A DNA stretch of 64,000 nucleotides. It comes from Odiellus spinosus. Taxonomy: Eukaryota; Arthropoda; Arachnida; Opiliones; Phalangiidae. The notes beneath the pieces were generated by a model. It was not told where the DNA came from and did not search any database. It worked only from the letters and a program-made list of their open reading frames with translations. How positions within the stretch are numbered: position 1 is the first letter of the stretch; the number at the start of each line of letters is the position of its first letter. A program made the position numbers and the translations under genes. Location of the stretch: positions 808,501-872,500 of the forward strand of contig CAWUCO010000169.1 in NCBI GenBank assembly GCA_963920705.1, written 5' to 3'. Positions 33,519-44,396 of the stretch are shown piece by piece.

Positions 33519-34646
33519 CTAAAAGCTCCTAATAGCTAAGGTTTTCTCGAATTCCCTTCTGTTCCCACGGAACCTACTTTATACTCGGATAATCCTTAAT
33601 AATCTTCGTATAAAGTACGAATTAAAAACCGACTCATTATCTCCGTGATTGTTTGCCAAAAGATAAAAGTTTGATTGACAGCTGGAAATGCAGTTTTTCC
33701 TAGTAAAACTTTAATTAGTACAAACCGTAATAATTATAATCCATGGAGAGAATTGCCAGTAAAAAGTCATCTTTGAAATCTATCGCCATCCATAGAGCTC
33801 GGAATAGTACAATGAACGTCTTAGGATATATCTTTTTATAACTAGGCTTATTCAAATATTTTATCTCGGTTGCATTCTCCCTTTTATGTTGCCTTTCAAT
33901 TTTACCTTTGGCAGAATAATGATTGCCAAATCTTGAAATAGTTTTAAATATTGAAACCGTTCTTTTAATAGGTCTTTCATACCAATCTCAATTGATATTT
34001 AACTAATAAACGGGAGTTATTCGCGGATCTGTAAAAAGTGTTGCCAGACCCTACCTACAGTATTGTTCTTTTATTCGGAGAACCCGGCAGGGTTCAACGT
34101 TTTGAACTGATCATCATCAGTAATGCAATTTCAATTTCCTAAAAAAATTCAGTCTTTAGCCAGTCAAAACGCTCCATTTTCCCATATAAATAACATTAAA
34201 ATCGACTTTTCCGAGGACAAGTCCAGTGACGGGCAAAACTAAGAGTAGGAATCATTTGTTACAGTTAAAATCACTTAAATGGTAAACCAAGGTTCTAATG
34301 TAGAACTTTTCAAGTTTCAATTAAAAATATTAATTCTAAATATTTTAAAATTAATTCTAAAGTTGACTCTTTTTTAGTACTTAGCTAGTTTCGCTCATGG
34401 CCAAGCTCTTAATATTATCCTATGGGATTTGGTTTTTTTAAAGAGGCTAACCTTTCAGATATATTTTCTAACACTTCCAGATATTTTTAAAACTTGGATT
34501 TTCCGAGTGGTATGAATTAAGATTCGAGCTTTATTTTAAGACTAATTTCATAATTTTACACCAATTAGAACGGACGAAACATTAAAGCGGAGAAATTGAT
34601 GGGCAAAAACCTAAGCCTTATTTCACAAATTAGGCTTAGGATTTCT
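33519..34646. other. No gene seen
   Basis: AT-rich intergenic sequence without convincing exons, RNA genes or repeats. Confidence 0.45.
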
Positions 34647-36279
34647 CATAGCCTCCTCGATCACGCGCTTCGGCTGCGCTCGCGCTATAGAAGCCCCGGC
34701 AAAGAATAAATTAACATGCGTTTGAGAGATAAATGGAAAATTAAAACTCCCCCAAAAGACGCCGCTAAAAAGCACTAAAATGTAAGGGGGAAAAGTCGAG
34801 GGAAGATACAAATTATTGTCTAAAGTTTTAAGTTCACGCTGCAGCTTCCTGATTTTTTAACCACATCTTATTATGTATGTATGGATAACATACATATGAA
34901 TTCGAGCCTTTGAGGATTACAGATTTTGCGTTAATAATTGTTGAAACTAGCGAACCTATTATTTTTCTCTCCGGACGGAGGTTCATGCCGTTTTCACCTA
35001 TTGCGCGGGTTTCTTTTTAAATCTAAAGCCTTGATACATGTACACAGGCACTGTAGACGCTATTTATAAACTATTAAAATTTCACCGTCTGATTTTATTT
35101 TATTTCTATAACTATATACTATTTTACTCAAAAACAAAGTGTTAAAATTAAGTACGTGAAACGCTAAAAGGTTGCAATTATGAGAATTGCTAAGAAAGAG
35201 AAATAACAAATTTTGGAAGCCTCTTATTCATTATTGTTGGGTATTTCCGGATATCTCTAGTTCAAAACACTCTTCCCTCTTTCGGCGGGAAAATCTAAAA
35301 AGGCGGTCTTGTCCTTTCGTAGGATGGTAGTAGAATATTTACTAAATTCAGTTGTCTAAAAATTTTGAAAGCTCTATGATGGATATTTCTTTCCTAGTAG
35401 TAGGAACATCACATTCTAGTACGCTAACAAATTGCGTAATACTTTCGTAAACAACAGCACTGTGGAGCATCCTCAAATAATTTGAGATTGTCTCTAAATT
35501 TAAGACATTCACCATTATCTAAACATATAATAATAGTATAAATATGCTGCAAAAAATATATACTTATAACAATTTAAGTTGCCCCAAACAGCATTTTTCT
35601 AAATCTATTTATTTAATCTAAATTTAACTTGAAAATCTCCCTAACCAGGTTTCGTAATTTTAAGGTGATAGCTTTTAAGTTAAAAATTGTTTTCAATGTA
35701 AGTTGGTAGTATGCGCAAAGCTTTATCAGGTACAATTTGGTGCTTTAACTATTAAATCACGTAAAGTTGTGAGATTTTGGGAGAGACGTGTTCCTGCCGT
35801 TTTCAAAATGCCATACATAGTTATTTAACTATAATGAGAGTAGATTAGGTGCTTATCTACTCTCATTAAAGTTATGTACCTATGTATGGCATTTTGAAAA
35901 TGTCAGGAAAACTTTTCTCCCAAAATTTCACAACTTACACTAGTTAATGGTTGAAGATCCAAATTGTAACGTGGTAAAGCTTTGCACACGCTACCAACTT
36001 ACGTTAATTTTAATTTTTAACTTAAAATTACGAAAATTAGTTAGAGAGATTAAATACACTAATTTGCAAATCATATATTTTAATTGTGGCTTTTAAAAAT
36101 CGTTACAGCCCTGAAATGGGCCAAATTCTTCGTTTTGTGTCTGTTTCCCATCTTTGAGACGTGCATCAGTCTGGGGGAGTTTTGCAAATCTCGAGAATTC
36201 ATTTATTCGCGATTTTCGGCCGATTGCCGAGTCTTCTATAGCGTGAGCGCAGCCGAAGCGCGTGATCGATGAGGCTATG
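34647..36279. mobile_element. Inverted-repeat-bounded element, ~1.63 kb
   Basis: The left end 34647-34693 (CATAGCCTCCTCGATCACGC onward) is matched by the reverse complement of 36233-36279 with only two differences. A weaker inverted match continues inward for about 60 bp, including AAAACTCCCCCA. No coding region for a transposase is visible. A second, independent foldback (35636-36050) lies inside it. Target duplications were not recognised. Confidence 0.6.
35636..36050. repeat. Foldback (MITE-like) repeat, arms ~200 bp
   Basis: The arm 35636-35845 pairs with the reverse complement of 35855-36050. Landmarks are CCATACATAG/CTATGTATGG and AATGAGAGTAGAT/ATCTACTCTCATT near the centre. The arms have diverged in places. 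Confidence 0.85.
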
Positions 36280-36415
36280 GTTTTCTATAGGTTTTTAAAA
36301 TCACGCGCTTGCTTTGAAGGCTATGGGTATTGAACGCTAATGACTTAATTTCTCCTATTTCGTATTTTTGTCGTTTTTATAAATAGATTGTGGCCAATCT
36401 TATCGGTGTAAAATT

Positions 36416-36586
36416 ATGAAATTAGTCAAAATAAAGCCTGAAAAATATCAGCAAGCATTAGAAAATAAATCTGAAGGGCAAGTCTCTTTCAAAAAATCTA
36501 AATCCCATAGAATAACATTAAGTTTAAATTTCTTCACCTTAAAAATACTCACGTTTTTAAACATAAGTGAAATTCCAAACGACTAG
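36416..36586 (+). CDS. 56-aa Lys-rich protein, paralogue of the 23.78-kb ORF
   Basis: The ATG-to-TAG frame begins MKLVKIKPEKYQQALENKSE and continues GQVSFKKSKSHRITLSLN. The copy beside the Polinton at 23.78 kb shares the central 20 residues with few changes. The frame is followed at once by a satellite whose units could have grown from its downstream part. Function unknown; origin from a small Polinton protein gene is inferred. Confidence 0.4.
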   Translation: MKLVKIKPEKYQQALENKSEGQVSFKKSKSHRITLSLNFFTLKILTFLNISEIPND

Positions 36587-37225
36587 CCATTCTGAACGGC
36601 AATGGGGAAGGTATTAACATCAAAAAAGATGAAAAATTGGTTTAAATTTCGTTTAAAGGGCAATGGGGCAAAAATATAAAAATTTCGCTGCGGCTGTCGG
36701 AGGTATTATCATCAAAATTGATGAAAAAAATTAATTTAAATTTGGTTTAAAGGGCAATGGGGAAAATAAAGGTTTCGCTGCGACTGTCGGAGGTATTAAC
36801 ATGAAGAATTATGAAAACATTAATTTAAAATTGGTTTAAAGGGCAATGGGAAAAATGTAGAGATTTCAGTGTCTCGATTTGCGGCTGCCGGAGGTATTAA
36901 CATCAAAAATTTAAATTGGGTTTAAAATGCAGTGGGAATAATACAGTGATTTGACTGAATCAAGTGCGGTTGCTGTAGCTTTTAACATCAAAAATGATGA
37001 AAAAAATTAATCTTAATTGAGTTGAAAGGGCAATAGTAAAAATGTAAAGATTTGATTGAGTTAAATGCGGCTGCCAAAGCTATTAGCATCAAAAATTATG
37101 AAAAAAATATTTTAATCTGGACTAAAGGGCAATGGTAAAAATGTAGAGATTTGGCTGCGGCTGGCGGAGGTATTAACATAAAAAATGAAGAATAAATTAA
37201 TTTAATTGGGTTTAAAGGGCAAAAA
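36587..37225. repeat. ~95-bp satellite, about seven units
   Basis: Units contain GGCAATGGGnAAAAT, TTTCGCTGCGGCTGTCGGAG and GTATTAACATCAAAAA, then a T-rich tail GGGTTTAAAGGGCAATGG. Anchors recur near 36613, 36711, 36797, 36897, 36986, 37083 and 37176. Several units retain a partial open frame around AAAVGGIIIKIDEKN, which suggests a coding origin. Confidence 0.85.
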
Positions 37226-37872
37226 GATGTATAAGGAAATTTTTACATATTTAGGGGTGGCGTAAAATATAACCAGCCCAAGGGTGGATTCTACTATAGT
37301 CAGCAAGGGAGACATTGATACGTCAGAGGCTTCTATCTCTCACCTCTGTGTCATCCCCCTTAGAGAGTTACAGAAGTAGCCATTACAAAAACGTCCCCAG
37401 TAAGGGAAGTCCATGACGTCAGGCTTTCTTTCCCCCTTGGCTCTTTTCTGTCTCCCTATAGAATGACTACATAATTTAAACTTTCCATAGGCCGAATTTA
37501 TACGTTTTTTTTTTAATTTTTATTCATATTAATATCTATAAATATATGTTTCTAATTTCTTAAACTGTGGCTTTATTATTTCTTTAACCGTTAATTTTTA
37601 ATTTATAACCCTTCACGGTTTTGAATTCTTAATATCTGTACCTTTACGGCTTTGGTCGACCATCGTTGGATATAAATGTAGTCTTTAGAAGTGAGAAGCA
37701 AACCTACGTTTTTGTATAATATACAACTAAATATGTTACGAATTTTAAAGAAAACGTCTCACGATTTGGAAGATTGCGATGTTTATATTATTAATATATA
37801 ACTGAATACTATTAAGGGGCAATTCTGCTGATATTGAAGTTTACCTTAAAATGTAAAACTGAAGGAACAGAT
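37226..37872. other. No gene seen
   Basis: Spacer between the satellite and the left inverted arm of the next element. AT-rich, without recognisable features. Confidence 0.45.
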
Positions 37873-38880
37873 ATCATATCAAAAATGTCTTTGCGAACAA
37901 AGACCCAGAAGGACACGTTATGATTTCGGATGGCTGAAGCGACAGATATTATATCAAAAATGTCTTTGTGAACAAAGAGAACGAAAGACCTGTTATGATT
38001 TCGGATGGCGGAAGTGACAGATATGTTAAATTTTCTTTTAAAACGTAAAATTTAATTATAATCGCCATCTGACAGGATTTACAGTATATTTTCAAGACAA
38101 CTGATTTTATTCACTCGCTAATATTTAAGAAAAAACAAACATACGATTTTCTCCCTTTGACCCTTAACATTAAATTTGGCTTATTTATTTTTTAATGATT
38201 ACTTGTCAACCAAAATGAATCTTTTCGTTTGATAGAAAAGGTTGGGAATTCTAACTTTCGACTTAGTCTAAATTCATTGACCGAGATTTAAGTATATTTC
38301 AGACAATTTTTTTATTCGTACTTTGAATTACTTTTCGTAAAACACCACACGCTATCCCGAGACCAGGGACTACTCAACGTCGTTGTTTCAAAGGCCATAC
38401 CTGCTCTACAATGAGTACTATTAAAAAGCTCTTTATTTATGTCCTCGATATATAAACAAACCAAGGTTGTGAGATATGTGGCTTTAAAGAAGCTATACGC
38501 TAGTCATGGATACTTTCTTTAACTATGTGTATTTGAATAATTAATATTCTCAAATTTATAATTGACGAATACTCGAATACCGACCTTTAAAATCCGTTAA
38601 AACTTATTTAATAAATAATGTTTTGTTATGACTCCTCGACTTTAGGCGAGGCAATTGGTTCATATTGCATTATGCGTGCTGAAATAAGGAGTTTTATACG
38701 GAATAAAAATTCGACATATTTTAGTTCCAATTTAGGTGGCGAATTTCGAAAACCTATCCTTATGTATTTTAAGTTTTAGCCTAAACAGGTGGTCTCTTTT
38801 AAGTGAATCATAAAATAATATTATAAGGTTTTCCTCGAAGAAAAATAACTACGAATAATTTAAAAGGCCTATCTTTTCTG

Positions 38881-39187
38881 AAAGAGGGGGTACAGCTTCT
38901 ATTCGATTTTGGATAGTTTCATGGGGGAGAACAAAGTCCACTAACCAAAACATTTCATTGAAGACGAAATCAACATTGCTACTCGACATCGTCCCTATAT
39001 TTAAACATTGAGGGCCTTTCTTCCAAGGTTAATATTATTCGGTACAATGATTGACTCGCTGTAAACCTTCGGATTTCGATGCAATAAGCCCCACACCATC
39101 GAAAAATCTATGAATTGTTTTGGTGAGTGGACTTTTTTATTCCCCCATTAAACTATCCAAAATCGAATAGAAACTGTACCCCTCTTT
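38881..39187. repeat. Inverted repeat, ~75-bp arms
   Basis: The arm from 38881 (AAAGAGGGGGTACAG) pairs with the reverse complement ending at 39187. ATTCGATTTTGGATAGTTT and its inverse are intact on both sides; the loop is about 38958-39109. Confidence 0.85.
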
Positions 39188-39419
39188 AAAATCCTCATTT
39201 GACTGCTCAATTTGTTCCGGTCAACGTCGTCTGCTAAGCTAGAAAACAAGATGAGTATAAAGGGGCTTTAAAATAACGCAAATAGTCCCTATAAGATCCC
39301 CATTCTTATAAACCGGCGAGTATTTTAAACGATCTGTTGAAGTACGAGTCGTGACAATTCGGGGTTTAAGAAAACAACAAGTTGGGAAACCAAAATTTTA
39401 CCTCTCCTCGTCATAAGTT

Positions 39420-39978
39420 TAATGCTAAACAAGAAAACTATTAAAACCAAGTAGACGATGTTAAAAATTTATTTTATAATTTTTTGGTTAAAATAAGAAA
39501 GAGAAGTGGCACACTTCTTGCTATAAGGTTACTTTTGCTGCTACACTATTTATACGATGAAACTAGTGTCACCTGCTTGTAGAACGTTTACAGCATATTT
39601 ATTTACAAAGTAAAATTCAATTTAAATATGATATTATTATAGAAGACGTATACTGTTTTATTTAGCATAATTGATTCGAAAAAATCATATTAAAATAACA
39701 ATGCTAAACAAGAAAACTGATGAAACCAAGTAGAGGATTTTAAAAATTCTTTTTATATATTTTTGGTTAAAATAAGAAAGAGGAGTGGAACGCTTATTGC
39801 TATAAGGTTACTTTGGCCGTTACACTATTTATACAATGAAACTAGTATCACCTGCTGGTAGAACGTTTACAGCATATTTATTTACAAAATAAAACTAAAT
39901 TTAAATATGATATTATGATAGAAGACAAATAATATTTTATTAAGCATAATTGATAAGAAAAATCGTATTAAAATAACT
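39420..39978. repeat. 281-bp tandem duplication with dispersed partial copies
   Basis: Direct copies at about 39420-39700 and 39701-39978 share AATGCTAAACAAGAAAACT, GCTACACTATTTATAC and GTAGAACGTTTACAGC. Diverged partial copies follow at about 40440-40600 and 40640-40790, and a short piece lies near 23700. Confidence 0.85.
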
Positions 39979-41138
39979 AGTCAAATTCTAACGACAATTA
40001 AAAATAGGAGCGTTCTCCGAGCGACGTACGTAGCTACATGCCTTAAGCTTTATTTTCAGTCTCTACTCTCTACACACTCTCTCGAATATTCTACGAAGAG
40101 ACCCCATGCACCATGCACACCATGCCACTACGTTCGAGCCTCTAATTTTTGTTATTTAACAGTTACATAATAGTTGAAATTATATTAAAGTTAAATTAAA
40201 ATTATTCTAATCAAACTTATAACAATAAAACTGTAATTGAATTATTTTCAAGCTAAAGGACTAAATTAAACGTAATGATGATAGAATCAAATTAACTGTG
40301 ATTTAACAAATACTAGTTGAAACACAACTTAATTTCTAGACTACTTATTATTAATTTAAACCTAGGACTGAGTAAAATTTAAGTATGTGATTAGACAAAT
40401 TTTAGAAAATGAGTTTGACCTTCCTTGGCTTTAAGCGCAGTTCGATGGAAACTAGTGTCACCTACAGCATAAGCTACTAATTAATCCATGCCTACAGATA
40501 AAAAGTTAATTTACAAAATAAAATAAAATTGAAATATGATTTTTAAGAGAGCACTAGAACTATTTATTATAGAATTTAAATTAAGCATAATTAAAGTTTT
40601 TAAAAAAAATCGCACGCCTTTATTTCGTAGTGTAGCTATAGTCCTACTTCCTACTAATCTAGCGTGACCTAGTGACAAAAAGTTAATATCAAATTCATTT
40701 AAAAAATATAATTAAATTTAAATATTATGTTATGATTGCGGAGGACTAGCAATATTTTACTATATATTTTAAATTAAGAGTAATAATATTTTAAAAATAT
40801 TTTCCCTTTAAATGGGGACAAATAAAGCATTACACGCGGTGCTACTATGACCCAGCCTAGCTTCCGTAGATCACCCATCACAGATTTAAAAAGTTTTTAT
40901 CTCAGATTCCTTTATGTACTTATAGCATATTCGTTAGCGCGTTTGTATGGCTATCCCAAAAGGTTGCAGTGTCGAGCGCGGACAGTAACTGCGAGGCAGA
41001 CCTCCTATGAGACGTTTTATTTAAATAGGAAATTTACCGCCACCTATGAGAAAAGTAGTGAACTAAAATATTAGAATTTTTTTGCGATGACGTAATTGCG
41101 AACACCGCGAACGACGGACACACACGATCAGGACAGAA

Positions 41139-41170
41139 CCTCTCCGTGAACTAAGGTTCACTCGGAGAGG
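41139..41170. repeat. Short perfect-stem hairpin CCTCTCCG...CGGAGAGG
   Basis: CCTCTCCGTGAAC and GTTCACTCGGAGAGG pair around a TAAG loop with one bulged base. It lies 40 bp outside the right inverted arm of the neighbouring element. Confidence 0.7.
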
Positions 41171-41740
41171 TACAAAGTGAACTCGCATTACACTAAAGAA
41201 AAACAATTCAGCCAAATTTAATGTTAAGGGTCAATGGGAGAAAATCGTCTGTTATGTTTTTTTTTTAAATATTTGCGAGTGAATAAAATCAGTTGTTTTG
41301 AAATTAGACTCTAAATCCTGTCAGATTGCGATTATAATTCAATTTTACGTTTTAAAAGAAAATTTAACATATCTGCCACTTCAGCCATCCGAAATCATAA
41401 CAGATCTTTCTGGATCTTTGTTCACAAAGACATTTTTGATATAATATCTGTCTCTTCAGCCATCCGAAATCATAACGTGTCCTTCTGGGTCTTTGTTCGC
41501 AAAGACATTTTTTATATAATTGAGCCGAGAAAATTTCCTTAAAAGTGTAGTAGATGAAATTCTTTAAAATCTTTTTCACGGGTGAGTGCGTCTTACGGGT
41601 ACTAACCAACTCGAGATATGGTTAGTTATCTTGAACTTGAAAATAAAGTTGATTTTATCGATTCTTCCGCTAATTACAAGACATATCCCCGTAGTGCCGG
41701 GAAATATATCGCAATGCTTTTAACAAGACGTCCACAGGGG

Positions 41741-43638
41741 CCCGTAATACTAATTTCACGCGCCTTATGTCTTACGCAATTTCGCAACCTAACCTTATAA
41801 CTTTACAACTAAACAATTCACTAAAATTAAGCAATCACCTAAAAAAATAAACCACGTACTACCAAAAACCCAAAAAAAAAATTAAACTAAACATGAGCCA
41901 AATATAAACCATCAACTATTAACCACCTTAAAGAAAACGTCATCTAAAAATACCTGTATCTAAACCGTTAAAAATATCTAAATCTAAAGCACTACCTAAA
42001 TCTAAAGCATTATCTAAAGCATTACCTAAATCTGAAGCATTACCTAAATCTAAACCATTACATAAATCTAAAGCATTACCTAAATCTAAACCATTACATA
42101 AATCTAAAGCATTACCTAAATCTAAACCATTACTTATTTAAAACTAAACAATCGACTGAAGTGTAAAATTACTCCTCCACTTATAATAACCTGGAATATT
42201 TCATTACAAATCCTCTCGTATAAAATCGCATTTCCTTAGCACTCCTCTCAAACAGGCTCTTTGGCGCCCGGGAGCGCTCGGGGTAAGGTTTATATCTCCC
42301 GCGTTATTGTTCCCAAATCGCCAGCTGTATCGGCAATGCCCCCCCCCCCACCTGTGGCGTGCGCAGGGTGGGGGTAGTGTTCCATCCTTGTCGTGGTGAG
42401 GGGGCCCGAGTCTAGGATCCGTCCTAGTTCCGCGAATTGGAACACGCCGTCTCATCCCAACCCGGCCGACTCGTGAGGTCCTAGGCGTGTACTTGGTTAC
42501 CCGGTGGGTTCGTCCCGAACGGACTGCGCCCTACCCGGGGTCGGTCCGACGGCCCTGGGTACCGGTTTCCAATTAGGGGCTAAGCCGGGGCTGCGCCAGC
42601 ACGTTATTGGGGGGTACTCTCGTGCTAAGCGGGGGTACCAGCCTCGGCGTCATCCTACGCCATTGAGTCGGTCCTTGTGGTTCACGGTTACATTACGGGG
42701 GCCGTATGGCACTGCTGTGTGGGTTCTGGTCGCCATGCCATATACCTTTCCTTCTGCTGCCTTAGCCTCTCTGCACGTGTGTGCGAATGCACTGGCTCTA
42801 CATAGCCTTGCACGCAATGGCGGGGGTGTTGTGTGCTACCCAGCACGGTACACCCCATCATCAAACAAATCTGATGTATCGGCAATGCATTTTTTCGTCG
42901 ACGCGTTGTCGCTTTCAGCCGAAGCACGAGGCAAAGTTGTAGTTCCCAGATCGCCCGCGCGTACGAACGTACGCGTTGCCGCTCTTCGCCGAAGCGAGAG
43001 GCGAAGGCAGAGACAGAGTTCGGCCCTGAAACGCCTTTTGACCTAGATTTTTGGGTCGTTTTTATAATTTTTTTTAATAAATAAACCTTACGCCTAGCTC
43101 TCCCGGGCGCCAAAGAGCCTGACTGAGAGCAGTGCTAATGAAATGAGGACTTGTTATGAAATGTTCTCGGTTATTTATTCGCGAGAGACAATTTATAAGC
43201 GGAGGAGTAATTATACACTTTCAGTCGCTTTAGTTTTAAATACATGTAATGGTTTAGATATAGGTAATGGTTTAGGTATAGGTAACGGTTTAGATATAGA
43301 TAACGGTTTAGATATAGGTTAAAGTTTAGATACAGGTAATGGTTATTTTTAGCTGACGTTTTCTTTTAGGTGATTGTTTAAGTATAGATAATGGTTAAGA
43401 TGTAGGTTATGGTTTATTTTTTGGGTCATGTTTTCTTTTAGGTTATTGTTTAGATATATTTAATGGTTTATATTTGGCTCATGTATAATTTTAGTTTTTT
43501 TGTGGTTATAGGTAGTACGTGGTTTACTTTTTTAGGTGATTGCTTAATTTTATTAATTGCTTAGTTGAAAAGTTATAAGGTTAGGTTGGGTTGCGAAATT
43601 GCTTAAGACATTAGGCGCGAGAAATTAGTATTACGGGA
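41741..43638. mobile_element. CCCGTAATAC-TIR element, 1.9-kb copy with GC-rich core
   Basis: Ends are CCCGTAATACTAATTTCACG at 41741 and its inverse finishing at 43638. The arms run inward for about 550 bp through CTAAATCTAAACCATTAC-type minisatellite, TTTCATTACAAATCCTC and GGCTCTTTGGCGCCCGGGAG. The core (about 42290-43085) is strikingly GC-rich compared with the rest of the window and contains a poly-C run at 42341. A second copy at 61101-61907 has the same ends but lacks most of the core. Confidence 0.8.
42504..43046 (+). CDS. 180-aa Arg/Ala-rich open frame in the GC-rich core (doubtful)
   Basis: A long frame in the unusually GC-rich centre of the CCCGTAATAC element. The predicted protein is rich in Arg, Ser, Ala and Pro and ends in a very basic tail (RRSERRRQRQSS). 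A 141-codon frame runs antisense over the same DNA, as expected by chance in GC-rich sequence. No motif is recognised and no splice or promoter signal is evident. I include it only because it is among the longest single frames in the window. Confidence 0.15.
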   Translation: MGSSRTDCALPGVGPTALGTGFQLGAKPGLRQHVIGGYSRAKRGYQPRRHPTPLSRSLWFTVTLRGPYGTAVWVLVAMPYTFPSAALASLHVCANALALHSLARNGGGVVCYPARYTPSSNKSDVSAMHFFVDALSLSAEARGKVVVPRSPARTNVRVAALRRSERRRQRQSSALKRLLT

Positions 43639-43859
43639 TACTTGGGACCACCTTCTTAAAATCATTGAGATATATATTTCCCGGATGATTTACTACGCGG
43701 ATAGGTCTTAGAATTAGTAGAAAAATCGATAAAAGTTGGCTCGAATTTCCTCTTCACCCTCCCTTTAAAAGAAATTTTTGAAATTGTCACGATAAGTAGC
43801 CTAGAAATTGGGTATGGGGCTCTTTTAAATTTCCCAACTTGACCAATGTTTGATCACAC

Positions 43860-44396
43860 GGAACAACTAGTTGGGACAAAAGGAGTTGTCCCGAGTAATT
43901 GGAAGTAAACATTTGGTTTAAGTCAGTTAAGTGAAAGGCCCTTCTGAAGAAAAGAACATTACCGTCAAACTATTGGTTAATATTTTCTTCACGCTTATCC
44001 ATATTTAATATCTAATCAGGAATGCATAAATAAATATAAAAAGAATATTGAATTCGACTGTATTCTGAGTCATAGCCCAAGGAATGGCTAAGCGTCTTAC
44101 AAAACTTAATTTATATCTTATTGGATCTCTAGAACTGACGATGCTGACGTGAGTGGTTTCCCTGGTTGCGTCCCGGTTCCGCATCAAGAATACAAGACCC
44201 ACCTCCTCCGTTAAAAGGGGATCGAGGACTAAGACGCGTACTCTTTAAAGTCTTAGGAGAAATATTCTTTTATTTTTTATGAATTCCGGATATAACACAT
44301 TTATTTCACGTAATATTTGCTGGACTATTCACCTTCTAGGTTTTGTACTTTTAGTTGTTGTTGTAGTCGTTGGCCTTTTCGTTGTCGTAACTTTGA
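43860..44396 (-). repeat. Inverted paralogue of the 57913-58400 segment
   Basis: Read on the minus strand it matches 57.9-58.4 kb over about 500 bp with moderate divergence (LKVTTT region, then AACCATTCCTTGGGCTATGA and AAAGGGCCTTTCAC landmarks). Both copies keep the frame encoding a LYPEFIKNK-like stretch. The Thr-rich part is longer here (KRPTTTTTTKSTKP). Confidence 0.75.

Larger units (their letters stand above)
37873..41520. mobile_element. Element with ~310-bp terminal inverted repeats, ~3.65 kb
   Basis: The left arm 37873-38181 is matched by the reverse complement of 41211-41520. Each arm carries an internal tandem duplication of about 70 bp containing AATGTCTTTGnGAACAAAGA and GTTATGATTTCGGATGGC. 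The interior (38.2-41.2 kb) holds an inverted pair at 38.9 kb and repeated 281-bp blocks at 39.4-40.8 kb, but no transposase. It looks like a composite or foldback-type non-autonomous element. Confidence 0.7.

Noticed and set aside
41618..42130. CRISPR array (regular CTAAATCTAAACCATTAC repeats)
   Set aside because: The units are contiguous minisatellite without unique spacers, in eukaryotic sequence inside a TIR element.
42204..43113. GC-rich block considered as rRNA, a bacterial insert or a real 141/180-aa protein
   Set aside because: No rRNA signature was recognised, long frames run on both strands at once, and inverted TIR arms bracket the block. It is treated as element core with only a very low-confidence CDS.
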